From: JBIIUJ01 sp044340025
GTDB lineage: Bacteria; Pseudomonadota; Alphaproteobacteria; Caulobacterales; Aquidulcibacteraceae
Direction: 5' to 3'
Length of the DNA stretch: 13,737 nucleotides
Assembly: GCA_044340025.1 (NCBI GenBank)
Contig: JBIIUJ010000068.1
Span: forward strand, 1 to 13,737
Within the stretch, counting starts at the first letter, position 1, and every line of letters begins with the position of its first letter. Below the pieces are notes generated by a model, which saw only the letters and a program-made list of their open reading frames with translations, had not been told where the DNA came from and made no database searches. Shown piece after piece: positions 6,375 through 13,737 of this stretch. The position numbers were made by a program, and so were the translations under genes.

Positions 6375-7928
6375 TCAGTGGCGGTGGGCGCGCCCATGCC
6401 CGTGCCCGTGATCATGCCCGTGGTCATGGCCATGCACTTCGGCGTGCGCGGCCTCGATGGCGGCTTGCGCCGCCGCCGGCGTTCCAGCCATCGCAGCGGA
6501 AAGGGCGCTGCGGGTGGCGATGGGCTCGGCTGCGAAAGCGATGCGCCGACGGTCCTCGCGTTGCTCGCGCCGCATCCGCTTCTGGGCCTCGGGCTCGGTG
6601 ATCAGCGCGATGTCGCTGGCGCGCCGCCATTGCGGCGTGTCGCGGCTGAGCTGCTCCTGCGCGAAGGTCGCAAACTGGTGGGCCCGAACGATGTCGCCGA
6701 CACTATAGGCCTCCTCGGCGCCGGCCAGGCGCGCAAGCCCGCCCTCGCCGCGTTGATCGTAGAGGGTGGCGAGCTGGCGCCAGGCGAAGGCGTTTTGCGG
6801 TTCGCTGCGCAGGGCTGCGCGCAACAGCTGCTCCGCCTCGGCCCAGCCCTTGGGGTCTTCTTCCGCGATCAGGGACCGCGCGAGATTGATCTGAAGCAGC
6901 GGCTGGCCAGGCGCCAGCGCCACAGCGCGCCGGTTCGGCTCGATAGATTCCGCCACGCGCCCGTTCTCGAAATAGATCTGGCCCAGAAGCTCCTGAAAAT
7001 AGGGGTTCTCGGGATGCTCTTCGATCAGGCCCCTCGTCTCGCGCACCGCCGTGGTCAGGTCGGGCGCGCGGAAGGCGGCGATGGCGCGGGCATAGCGCGC
7101 CGGCAGGCTTCGGTCAGTCGGGGGATATCGCAGGAATGTCTGCTGGGCGGGATAGAGGAAGCCCTGGATCTTGGCCCGCATCATCGCAAACCGCTCGCGC
7201 GCCTCGGGGCTGTCTTCCACGTCCCGAAACGGGGAGGCTTCCGCGCGCCGGCGCAGCGCCTCGATCCGGTCGGTGGAGAGCGGATGGGAGCGGAACCACG
7301 GCTCGCGCCGCGCCTCCGACATCACTTCCATGTACTGGAAGTTCTCGAAAAACTCGAGCAGCCCCATCGAGGACTGGCCCAGACGATTGAGGTAGGTGAC
7401 GGCGGCCTGGTCAGCCGCGCTTTCCTGCACCTGGGAAAAGCGCAGGAAGCTCAGAAGCGCGAATTGCTGCGAGCTGGCGATCAGGGCCGAGCCAGCGTCC
7501 GCCGCGCCAGCTGCAATCGCGATCAGGCCCAGCGCGATCGACACATAGGCCGGCGTCATCGCCGCCTGCATCGCCTCGCCCGAGCGCGCCAGATGGCCTC
7601 CGGCGATGTGGCCGGCCTCATGCGCGATCACGCCCTTGAGCTGATTGGGCGTCTCGGCGCGCATGATCAGGCCGGTGTGCAGAAACACGTTCTGGCCGTT
7701 GGTGACGAAGGCGTTCAGGCTGCGATCAGCCACCACCTGCACCGTCACATCGGGCGCATTCAGGCCGGCGGCGGTGAAGATCGGTTCCGAATAGGCGCGC
7801 AGCGTCCCTTCGATCTCGGTATCGCGGATCAGGGTCTGGGCCTGCGTTGCAGGCGCGAGCGCCAGCCAGACAAAGCCGGCCAGCACGGCAAGGCGCCAGG
7901 AGGGAAGGGGAGAGGGCTTCAGGCTCAA
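6375..7928 (-). CDS. Secreted M48 zinc metalloprotease with TPR region and His-rich tail (BepA-like)
   Basis: The 517-residue protein resembles periplasmic M48 proteases such as BepA (YfgC), which assist outer-membrane protein assembly and degrade stalled substrates. No ATG, GTG or TTG fits better than the TTG at 7928, which has AAAAAGG about 9 nt upstream and gives a clean signal peptide: a basic start, hydrophobic core about 13-27 and likely cleavage after ATQA (residue 30). The zinc site is HEAGH at 103-107, with E169 in VQESAADQA as third ligand. HPLSTDRIEAL (215-225) is a family motif. Residues about 275-445 are helical and TPR-like. The last 23 residues hold ten histidines in a HGHDHGHDHGHGHG pattern, unusual for the family. 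It lies downstream of rne on the same strand, an arrangement I recall from Caulobacter relatives. Confidence 0.88.
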   Translation of the reverse strand: MSLKPSPLPSWRLAVLAGFVWLALAPATQAQTLIRDTEIEGTLRAYSEPIFTAAGLNAPDVTVQVVADRSLNAFVTNGQNVFLHTGLIMRAETPNQLKGVIAHEAGHIAGGHLARSGEAMQAAMTPAYVSIALGLIAIAAGAADAGSALIASSQQFALLSFLRFSQVQESAADQAAVTYLNRLGQSSMGLLEFFENFQYMEVMSEARREPWFRSHPLSTDRIEALRRRAEASPFRDVEDSPEARERFAMMRAKIQGFLYPAQQTFLRYPPTDRSLPARYARAIAAFRAPDLTTAVRETRGLIEEHPENPYFQELLGQIYFENGRVAESIEPNRRAVALAPGQPLLQINLARSLIAEEDPKGWAEAEQLLRAALRSEPQNAFAWRQLATLYDQRGEGGLARLAGAEEAYSVGDIVRAHQFATFAQEQLSRDTPQWRRASDIALITEPEAQKRMRREQREDRRRIAFAAEPIATRSALSAAMAGTPAAAQAAIEAAHAEVHGHDHGHDHGHGHGRAHRH

Positions 7929-8010
7929 AGCGTGCGGCCTTTTTGATGACGTCCGAAGTGTCGTCGCTTGCCGTCCGCCGCACTCCCCCAGGCGGGGCCG
8001 GAAGCGTTTT

Positions 8011-8045
8011 GCCGCCGTGCCGCCCCATTGGGGCGACACGGTGGC
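8011..8045 (-). terminator. Large hairpin just downstream of rne
   Basis: Two 16-nt arms (8011-8026 and 8030-8045) pair around a 3-nt loop with only two imperfect positions, one of which becomes a G-U pair in the minus-strand RNA. It begins 8 bp after the rne stop. The bases that follow are AAAACGC and not a U-run, so it may be a factor-assisted terminator or a 3' stabilising structure, not a classical intrinsic terminator. It lies between rne and the downstream protease gene. Confidence 0.6.
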
Positions 8046-8052
8046 GTGAAGT

Positions 8053-10467
8053 TTAACTCCCAAACAGGTTCTTGCGCTGCCACCAGCCCTTACGGGCGGG
8101 TTTGGCTGGCTCCTCCGGGGTGGCCGCCGCAGCAGCCTCGGCAAGGGAATCAGCCGCCGGCTCGGGCCTTGGAGCGGGTTCCTCGGGAGCGGGAGCGGGT
8201 TCAGATGCGGGTTCTGCGGCCGCTTCGGGCGCCGGCGCAGGGTCAGGCGCTGGCTCCGCGAGAGCAGCATCCGCCTTGGGCGCCGCCGGCTTGCGGGTGC
8301 GCCGCTTCGGCTTGGCCGCCGGCTCTGGGGCGGCCTCTTCCGCAACCGCCTCGGGCGGGACCTCCGCCGTCACGGGCTCAGGCTCGGGGACAACTGGCGT
8401 CTCGATCGGGGCGTGATCAGCCGCTGGCGCATCGAAATCGGCGGGCGTTTCGCTCGGAGCGACGACCGCAAGCGGATCGCTCTGGCCGCCCTCGCCGCGC
8501 CGGCGGCGTCCGCCGCGCCGACCGCGCCGCCGTCGCCGCGCGCTCTCGTCGCCGCCAGCCGCATCCGAAGGATCCGAGGCTTCGCCGGCTTCGCCGTCTT
8601 CAGCCTCATCGCCGCCGGCGTCTTCATCGCCGTCGCTGTCAGACGAGGCGTGCTGCGGCGCGCTCTGCGGGCCATCGCCGCGATCGCCGCCCCGCCGGCG
8701 CCGCCGGCGCCGACGACGACGCCCGGCGCCATCCTCGCTCCCGCCAGCGCCATTGGCGGCGGCGGCGCTTTCGATTTCCTCTTCCTCGCCTTCTTCCTCG
8801 GCGATGTCGTCGTCTTCTTCCTCTTCCACACGCGGGGTCAGGCGCTCATAGCGGTCTGGCCGGCGCGGCGGGGGCGGGGCCTCGTCGCGATCATCGACAA
8901 GCTCGGCCCGGCGCGCATGCACCGCCTCGATCACGAACTGGCCAGGCGGCAGCTCGGGGTCGGCCGTGATCCGGATGGCGAGATCGAAGCGTTGCTCCAG
9001 ATCGGCGAGGTGGCCGCGCTTTTCGTTGAGCAGATAGAGCGCTGCATCCATCGAGACGCGCGCCGCAATGGCGCCGGCCTTGCCGCGCGCAGCCTCCATC
9101 TCCAGCGCGCGCAAAGCAGCCAGCGCCGTGGCGTCCGGGGCGCGGACCCGTCCCGTGCCGTTGCAGGTGGGGCAGACGTGGCTTGTGCCTTCCATGATGC
9201 CGGTGCGACGGCGCTGCCGCGACAGCTCCAGGAGCCCGAAATTGGAGATCCGGCCCATCTGGAGGCGGGCGCGATCGTCCTTCAGGCATTCCTTCATCCG
9301 CTTCTCGACCGCCCGGTCGTTGCGGTTTTCCTCCATGTCGATGAAGTCGATCACGATCAGGCCGGCGAGATCGCGCATCCGCATCTGGCGACAGGCTTCC
9401 TCGGCGGCCTCCAGATTCGTCTTCAGCGCCGTGGTCTCGATCGAGCGCTCCTTGGTGGAGCGGCCGGAGTTCACATCGATCGCCACCAGCGCTTCGGTCT
9501 GGTTGATGACGATGTAGCCGCCGGATTTCAGCTGCACGATCGGGCTGGTGATCTGGCTCAGCGCATCTTCGGCGCCGAACTTCGTGAACAGCGGCAGCCG
9601 ATCCTTGTGCAGCTGCACCTTCTTGGCGTGGCTGGGCATCAGCATCTTCACGAAGTCCTTGGCTTCGCGATAGGCCGCCTCGCCTTCCACATGAATGGAA
9701 TCGATGTCCTTGTCGTAGAGGTCGCGGATGGCGCGCTTGACGAGGTTGTCTTCCTCATGGACCACCGCCGGCGCCATGCTCTTCAGCGTGGTATCGCGGA
9801 TATTGTCCCAGAGGCGCAGCAGGTAATCGTAGTCGCGCTTGATCTCGGTCTTGGTGCGCTTGGCGCCGGCGGTGCGGATGATGAGGCCCATGCCCTGGGG
9901 CACCTCAAGCTCCGAAACCACGCTTTTCAGCCGCTTGCGGTCGGTCGCGGTGGTGATCTTGCGGCTGATTCCGCCGCCGCGCGGCGTGTTGGGCATCAAG
10001 ACGCAATAGCGCCCGGCGAGCGACAGATAAGTCGTCAACGCCGCGCCCTTGTTGCCGCGTTCTTCCTTCACGACCTGCACAAGGATGATCTGGCGGCGCC
10101 GGATCACTTCCTGGATCTTGTATTTGCGCTGGGCGGCGCGGCGGGCGCGGCTTTCCTCGTCGTCCTCGTCTTCACTGGCGATCGCGGCCTCCTCCGCGAG
10201 CAGCACTTCGCGGTCGGCCGAGGGGATCTGGTAGTAATCCGGGTGGATTTCGCCAAAGGCGAGGAAACCGTGGCGATTGCCGCCATATTCCACAAAGGCG
10301 GCCTGGAGCGAGGGCTCCACGCGGATCACCTTGGCGAGATAGATATTCCCCCGAAGCTGAAGCCGGGCCTGGGTTTCGTAGTCGAATTCCTCAACGCGGG
10401 TTCCGTCGACCACGACCACCCGGGTTTCTTCCGGATGCGCCGCGTCGATCAACATGTTGCGGGCCAT
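8053..10467 (-). CDS. rne: Ribonuclease E, degradosome scaffold
   Basis: The 804-residue protein is the essential endoribonuclease for mRNA decay and rRNA/tRNA processing. The start MARNMLIDAAHPEETRVVVVDG is chosen because GGAG lies about 7 nt upstream and homologues begin there. The S1 RNA-binding domain spans about 35-140 and contains the acidic insert EDEDDEESRARR common in alphaproteobacteria. The DNase I-like catalytic domain has magnesium ligands D331 (VAIDVNSG) and D374 (IVIDFIDM), and the Zn-link cysteines C432 and C435 (CPTCNG); these spacings, 43 and 58 residues, equal those of E. coli (D303, D346, C404). From about residue 530 the tail is disordered, with acidic runs, two arginine-rich RNA-binding patches and an Ala/Pro/Glu-rich section. 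It ends KGWWQRKNLFGS; a terminal GWW motif is the PNPase docking site in Caulobacter RNase E. Confidence 0.97.
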   Translation of the reverse strand: MARNMLIDAAHPEETRVVVVDGTRVEEFDYETQARLQLRGNIYLAKVIRVEPSLQAAFVEYGGNRHGFLAFGEIHPDYYQIPSADREVLLAEEAAIASEDEDDEESRARRAAQRKYKIQEVIRRRQIILVQVVKEERGNKGAALTTYLSLAGRYCVLMPNTPRGGGISRKITTATDRKRLKSVVSELEVPQGMGLIIRTAGAKRTKTEIKRDYDYLLRLWDNIRDTTLKSMAPAVVHEEDNLVKRAIRDLYDKDIDSIHVEGEAAYREAKDFVKMLMPSHAKKVQLHKDRLPLFTKFGAEDALSQITSPIVQLKSGGYIVINQTEALVAIDVNSGRSTKERSIETTALKTNLEAAEEACRQMRMRDLAGLIVIDFIDMEENRNDRAVEKRMKECLKDDRARLQMGRISNFGLLELSRQRRRTGIMEGTSHVCPTCNGTGRVRAPDATALAALRALEMEAARGKAGAIAARVSMDAALYLLNEKRGHLADLEQRFDLAIRITADPELPPGQFVIEAVHARRAELVDDRDEAPPPPRRPDRYERLTPRVEEEEDDDIAEEEGEEEEIESAAAANGAGGSEDGAGRRRRRRRRRRGGDRGDGPQSAPQHASSDSDGDEDAGGDEAEDGEAGEASDPSDAAGGDESARRRRRGRRGGRRRRGEGGQSDPLAVVAPSETPADFDAPAADHAPIETPVVPEPEPVTAEVPPEAVAEEAAPEPAAKPKRRTRKPAAPKADAALAEPAPDPAPAPEAAAEPASEPAPAPEEPAPRPEPAADSLAEAAAAATPEEPAKPARKGWWQRKNLFGS

Positions 10468-10828
10468 TAAAGTCTCCAATCGTCGCCGTATCCCGAAGGG
10501 CGCGGCCGCGCTGGGCGCGGCGGGCGGGGAGGGCGGTCTGGCGGGCAGGGGACGCGGCGTCTGCTCCCGCATGCGGGGCGTCGGGCTGAAAGGTCCGGCG
10601 GCGAAGCATAAGCGCAGCGTCCGAAAGATGGAGCGACCCGAAAGGCGGATCGCCGGTGAATGGGGCTGTGCGGGCGACCAAGCGCCTTGTTCAGCGCATT
10701 GGGCCGTCCCATACGGGCCAGAAATGGCCGCATCGCTGACACAGCGACGAGACCTTGCCCGACTTGTATAAAAAAAGAAAGTCGCAGCAGACGAATATGC
10801 TGTCAGGAGGCGTGAGTCGGATCATCGC
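10468..10828. promoter_or_regulatory. Divergent rne-amiC intergenic region
   Basis: This 361-bp gap has no credible gene. It must hold the start signals of both rne (minus) and amiC (plus). The one strongly AT-rich patch is 10765-10780, reading TATAAAAAAA on the plus strand and TATACA on the minus strand; either could be a -10, but neither has a good -35 at 17 bp. If the minus-strand element is used, rne would have a 5' leader of roughly 290 nt. A perfect hairpin TCGCTG-ACA-CAGCGA sits at 10733-10747. In E. coli a long rne leader mediates autoregulation; a similar role here is inference. Confidence 0.35.
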
Positions 10829-10832
10829 ATGA
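10805..10832 (+). other. Strong Shine-Dalgarno set 18 nt from the amiC ATG
   Basis: AGGAGG at 10805-10810 is the best ribosome binding sequence in the area, but the amiC ATG at 10829 is 18 nt downstream and no in-frame ATG, GTG or TTG lies between. A GTG at 10812 would encode only six codons and end in a TGA overlapping the amiC ATG (ATGA), but it is just 1 nt from the AGGAGG, too close for normal use. The true amiC initiation therefore remains uncertain. Confidence 0.4.
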
Positions 10833-12115
10833 GACAGGCCCCTGATCCCTCTGGCAAAATGCGCTGGGTCGAGCGCGGCGGCTGGCTGGCCCTGTTCATC
10901 GCGGTGCTGGCGGTGTTTGGCGCCGCCGCCGCCATCGCCTCCAACACCGCTGGCCGCAGCGAGAGCCGGCCCGCCGCGTCCGCGTCTCGCGCCGCTGTGG
11001 CCGCTCCCGGCCCCGCCAGCGTCGTCGAGATCGCTGTTCTGGCCGAGGGGGGGCAAACGCTCGCCCGCCTGGTCTTTGATCGCCGCCCACAGGATCCACG
11101 CGTCTTCGCGCTGGCCGAGCCCAACCCCCGCCTTGTCGTGGACGTGTCGAGCGCGCGCTTCCGGATGGGGGGCGATGCCGGCGCCCGCCCGGGCGCGGGG
11201 CTGGTGCGATCTGTCCGCTATGCCCAGAACACGCCGGGCGCAGCCCGGATCGTGTTCGACCTGACCGCCCCCGGCCGACCGGGGGCTGCGCGCTGGCGCG
11301 CCGAGCAGATGGGCCGCCGCCAGATCCTGGAAATCCCGATCGAGGCCGGGGCGCCCGCCGCTGCACCGATCGTGATCGCTGCGGCCGCCGCCTCCGGACC
11401 GGCCCCGGCGTCCGCGCCTGCTCCGGCGCGCCGGCCGGTGATCGTGATCGATGCAGGCCATGGTGGACGCGACCCCGGCGCGATCGGCCCGACCGGCCTT
11501 TATGAAAAGACGGTGGCGCTGGCGAGCGCGCGGGAATTGCAGCGGCTTTTGCTCGCCACCGGACGCTACGACGTCGTGATGACGCGCGCAGACGATACGT
11601 TCCTGCCGCTCGAAGAACGCGTGCGCCGCGCGCGGGCGGCACGCGCCGATCTGTTCCTGTCGCTGCATGCTGATTCGGGTCAGTCCCCGGAGCTTGAGGG
11701 CGCGACCGTCTATACCCTGTCGGAAGCCGGAGAGCGGCGCGCCCGCTCGCTGATCGACGCGCAGGACTGGGTGATCGCGGCTTCCGACCAGCCGCGCGCC
11801 GGCGAGGTGAACGACATCCTCGTGGATCTCGCCCAGCGCGAGACCAACAACCAGTCGGCCCTGTTTGCGCGCCGCCTGCTGACCGAATTGCGCCCGGTGG
11901 GCCCGCTCTTGCGCAATTCGCACCGCGAAGCGGCCTTCTTCGTGCTGCTGGCGCCTGATGTGCCGGCGATTCTTCTGGAGATGGGCTTCCTGACCAATGC
12001 CGAAGACGAACGCCGCCTGAAGGACGCCGGCTTCCGCAGCCGGCAGATGCGCGCCGTGCGCGATGCGATCAACGCCTACTTCGCCGAACGCGGTTCGCTG
12101 CAGGCCGCCCGCTGA
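10829..12115 (+). CDS. amiC: N-acetylmuramoyl-L-alanine amidase, AmiC-type
   Basis: The 428-residue protein cuts the bond between MurNAc and the stem peptide to split septal peptidoglycan during cell separation. A basic N-terminus is followed by a hydrophobic segment (about 19-38) that acts as signal peptide or anchor for export. An AMIN domain (about 62-170) should target it to peptidoglycan or the division site, then an Ala/Pro linker (172-200). The Amidase_3 catalytic domain (203-420) has zinc ligands H211 (DAGHGG), E226 (LYEKTV) and H280 (SLHADS), and catalytic E384 (LLEMGFLTN). The insert at about 300-350, with VNDILVDLAQRET, matches the autoinhibitory helix of the AmiB/AmiC type, relieved by LytM activators (EnvC/NlpD in E. 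coli, DipM in Caulobacter). The alternative start M11 (10859) is possible. It precedes mrcA on the same strand. Confidence 0.95.
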   Translation: MRQAPDPSGKMRWVERGGWLALFIAVLAVFGAAAAIASNTAGRSESRPAASASRAAVAAPGPASVVEIAVLAEGGQTLARLVFDRRPQDPRVFALAEPNPRLVVDVSSARFRMGGDAGARPGAGLVRSVRYAQNTPGAARIVFDLTAPGRPGAARWRAEQMGRRQILEIPIEAGAPAAAPIVIAAAAASGPAPASAPAPARRPVIVIDAGHGGRDPGAIGPTGLYEKTVALASARELQRLLLATGRYDVVMTRADDTFLPLEERVRRARAARADLFLSLHADSGQSPELEGATVYTLSEAGERRARSLIDAQDWVIAASDQPRAGEVNDILVDLAQRETNNQSALFARRLLTELRPVGPLLRNSHREAAFFVLLAPDVPAILLEMGFLTNAEDERRLKDAGFRSRQMRAVRDAINAYFAERGSLQAAR

Positions 12116-12120
12116 CGCCC

Positions 12121-12128
12121 TTTTTTTT
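12121..12128 (+). terminator. T8 tract after amiC, possible weak terminator
   Basis: Eight T residues begin 5 bp after the amiC stop codon. Upstream bases are GC-rich but form only a short, long-looped GCGG/CCGC pairing, so a true intrinsic terminator is doubtful. It could slow polymerase between amiC and mrcA. Confidence 0.25.
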
Positions 12129-12159
12129 CCCTGTTCGCCTTGCCATAGTGCGCGCCGGA

Positions 12160-12177
12160 GCGCCCCAGGCGGGGCGC
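12160..12177 (+). other. Hairpin upstream of mrcA
   Basis: A perfect 7-bp stem GCGCCCC/GGGGCGC with loop AGGC lies 14 bp before the mrcA ATG. There is no U-run after it. The core CCCCAGGCGGGG also occurs at 7986-7997 before the M48 protease gene. A role in translation control or transcript processing is possible but unproven. Confidence 0.4.
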
Positions 12178-12191
12178 GCGGATAGGTGCTG

Positions 12192-13737
12192 ATGAGGCGT
12201 TTCCTCGCCTGGCTGCGGGTCGCGTTCTTTGCTGGCGCCGGGGTTGCCTCCCTCGCGGTCGGCGCCGTGCTGACCTACGCGCTGATCGGAATGCCGAATT
12301 ATCGCGCGATCGAGACCTATTCGCCGGCGGTGGCGAGCCGGGTGTTTGGGTCCGACGGCGAGCTGATCGGCGAATTCGCCCGCGAAGACCGGATCTATGT
12401 CGCGCTCTCGGCCATTCCCGATCATGTGATTGCGGCCTTTCTGGCGGCCGAGGACAGTGATTTCTACCGCCATGGCGGGGTGGACTGGCAGGGCGTGGCG
12501 CGCGCGCTCGTGGCCAATGTGACGAATGTGGCCGAGGGCCGCCGTCTGGAGGGCGCCTCCACCATCACCCAGCAGGTGGCCGAAAACATCCTTCTGGGGG
12601 TCGCCAATCCCAACGCCTCCACGTTCGAGCGCCTGACCGGCAAGCTGCGCGAGACCATTCTTGCGGTGCGGATCGATCAGCGCCTGTCGAAGGATCGCAT
12701 CCTCGAGCTGTATCTGAACCAGATCTTCCTGGGCCAGCGCGCCTATGGCGTGGCGGCGGCCGCGCAGAATTATTTCAACGCCCCGCTCGATCAGCTGACG
12801 CTGGCGCAGGCGGCCTATTTCGGCGCGCTGCCCAAGGCGCCCAATAATTATCACCCCGTGCGGCGCAAGGAGCGCGCAATCGAGCGGCGCAACTGGGTGC
12901 TCGACCGGATGGCGGTGAACGGGTTCATCACGCAGGCCCAGGCCGACGAAGCCAAGGGCGACGATCTGGTCATCGTGGCGCGCGCCAGCGTCCAGACCTA
13001 TGCGGCGGCCGGCGATTTCGTGGAGGAGGTGCGCCGCGCGGTGAACGCCCGCTTTGGCGAGGACGCGGTCTATCAACGCGGCTTTTCCATCCGCACCACG
13101 CTCGACACGCGCCTCCAGACGGCTGCGCGCACCGCGCTGCGCGCAGCGCTGGAGCGCTATGACAGGCCGCGCGGCTGGCGCGGCGCGCTGGGCAATATCG
13201 GCGCTGGCGAGGGCTGGGCGGAGCGGATCGCGGCCCAGCGCATCTCCCCAGACGATCCAAGCTGGCGGGTGGCGGCCGTCCTGTCGGCGGGTGAGGGCCC
13301 GGCCCGGATCGGCTTTGCGGACGGCGCAACAGCGGCGCTCGGCTCTTCCGACACGGACTGGGCCTCGCGCGGGGAAAAGCCCCTGACAGCCGGCGATCTC
13401 GTGTTCGTGCGCCGCGGCGAAGAGGGGGGCTGGCGGCTGCAGCAGATCCCCGAGGTCAATGGCGGCATGGCCGTCGTGGAGGTGGAGACCGGCCGCGTGC
13501 TTGCGCTGATCGGGGGCTATTCCTGGCGCGAGAGCAGTTTTAACCGCGCCACCCAGGCCCGCCGGCAGCCGGGCTCGGCGATCAAGCCCATCGTCTACGC
13601 CGCCGCGCTGGAGCGCGGGCTCTCGCCCGACAGCGTGTTTTCCGACCAGCGCGTGCGCGTCGGTTCCTGGTCGCCGGACAATTACGACAGCCGCTTCTAC
13701 GGCAACATGACGCTGCGACAGGGCCTGATCCTGTCGC
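12192..13737 (+). CDS. mrcA: Penicillin-binding protein 1A, C-terminally cut by window end
   Basis: The frame runs open for 515 codons to the window edge. Residues about 8-31 form the single membrane anchor. The glycosyltransferase (GT51) domain follows, with catalytic E87 in AAEDSDFYRHGG, then EGASTITQQVAENILL (120-135), RLSKDRILELYLNQIFLGQRAYGV (164-187), which is the usual motif set for lipid II polymerisation. Residues about 320-425 look like the PBP1A interdomain (ODD/OB-like) region. The transpeptidase begins after it, with the acyl-serine motif S462-A-I-K465 in RQPGSAIKP. The window ends at TLRQGLILS, just before the expected SxN motif; SxN and KTG are outside. ATG at 12192 is chosen, with AGG 5 nt upstream; an in-frame GTG at 12186 adds only two residues. 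It probably acts with AmiC in septal wall growth and splitting. Confidence 0.95.
   Translation, partial: MRRFLAWLRVAFFAGAGVASLAVGAVLTYALIGMPNYRAIETYSPAVASRVFGSDGELIGEFAREDRIYVALSAIPDHVIAAFLAAEDSDFYRHGGVDWQGVARALVANVTNVAEGRRLEGASTITQQVAENILLGVANPNASTFERLTGKLRETILAVRIDQRLSKDRILELYLNQIFLGQRAYGVAAAAQNYFNAPLDQLTLAQAAYFGALPKAPNNYHPVRRKERAIERRNWVLDRMAVNGFITQAQADEAKGDDLVIVARASVQTYAAAGDFVEEVRRAVNARFGEDAVYQRGFSIRTTLDTRLQTAARTALRAALERYDRPRGWRGALGNIGAGEGWAERIAAQRISPDDPSWRVAAVLSAGEGPARIGFADGATAALGSSDTDWASRGEKPLTAGDLVFVRRGEEGGWRLQQIPEVNGGMAVVEVETGRVLALIGGYSWRESSFNRATQARRQPGSAIKPIVYAAALERGLSPDSVFSDQRVRVGSWSPDNYDSRFYGNMTLRQGLILS

Noticed and set aside
6340..6375. A bidirectional terminator between prmC and the protease gene
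   Set aside because: Only a 5-bp CCGGC/GCCGG pairing overlapping the prmC stop is seen, with no U-run on either strand.
7929..8345. A longer M48 protein starting at 8345
   Set aside because: The extension is Arg/Pro-rich, overlaps the rne tail and would place the signal peptide deep inside the protein.
8460..8760. Dense GCC/CGC repeats as a repeat array or satellite
   Set aside because: They encode arginine-rich and Ala/Asp/Glu-rich disordered segments of RNase E; no regular unit-spacer structure is present.
8413..10470. A 685-codon plus-strand open frame opposite rne
   Set aside because: It mirrors the RNase E coding strand, with no recognisable domain and no supporting ribosome binding site.
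12069..13076. A 335-codon minus-strand open frame opposite mrcA
   Set aside because: The plus strand holds a full GT51 domain with all motifs; the minus frame is a shadow.

Overview
The window looks like a chromosomal segment of a high-GC, flagellated alphaproteobacterium from the Caulobacterales/Maricaulales/Hyphomonadaceae neighbourhood. Four things point there: a 273-residue flagellin of the Caulobacter type, methionine synthase split into separate genes, an ArsR-methyltransferase fusion heading the met operon, and the order M48 protease - rne | amiC - mrcA, with an RNase E that ends in a GWW motif. The exact genus cannot be fixed from sequence reading alone.

Region 1 (1-3704, minus strand) is a methionine/one-carbon operon. 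It reads, in transcription order: ArsR-methyltransferase regulator (SahR-like), metF, metH part 1 (homocysteine-binding half), vapB, vapC, metH part 2 (only its first 15 codons are in the window). The first three genes are joined by 4-bp ATGA overlaps. A VapBC toxin-antitoxin pair sits exactly between the two halves of methionine synthase. The operon starts from a promoter (TTGTAA-N17-TTATAT) whose spacer and -10 are filled by a 24-bp near-perfect palindrome. The -10 lies 7 nt from the ATG, so the mRNA is probably leaderless.

Region 2 (3722-4755, minus strand) is a stand-alone flagellin gene with its own intrinsic terminator and a promoter that closely matches the sigma-28 (FliA) consensus. 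Just upstream is a terminator-like hairpin that closes the preceding gloC gene.

Region 3 (4748-8045) holds gloC (YcbL-type glyoxalase II, minus), the divergent prmC (release-factor glutamine methyltransferase, plus), and a convergent secreted M48 metalloprotease with a TPR-rich half and a histidine-rich tail (minus).

Region 4 (8053-13737) is the RNA degradosome and cell-wall block. It has rne (RNase E, minus), a 361-bp divergent intergenic region, amiC (septal peptidoglycan amidase, plus) and mrcA (class A penicillin-binding protein 1A, plus, cut by the window end just after the transpeptidase serine motif).

The segment is mostly core genome. No insertion sequence, prophage, CRISPR array, tRNA or rRNA was seen. 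The features most worth following up are the toxin-antitoxin module inside the metH pair, the leaderless operator-promoter, the sigma-28-like flagellin promoter and the His-rich protease tail.
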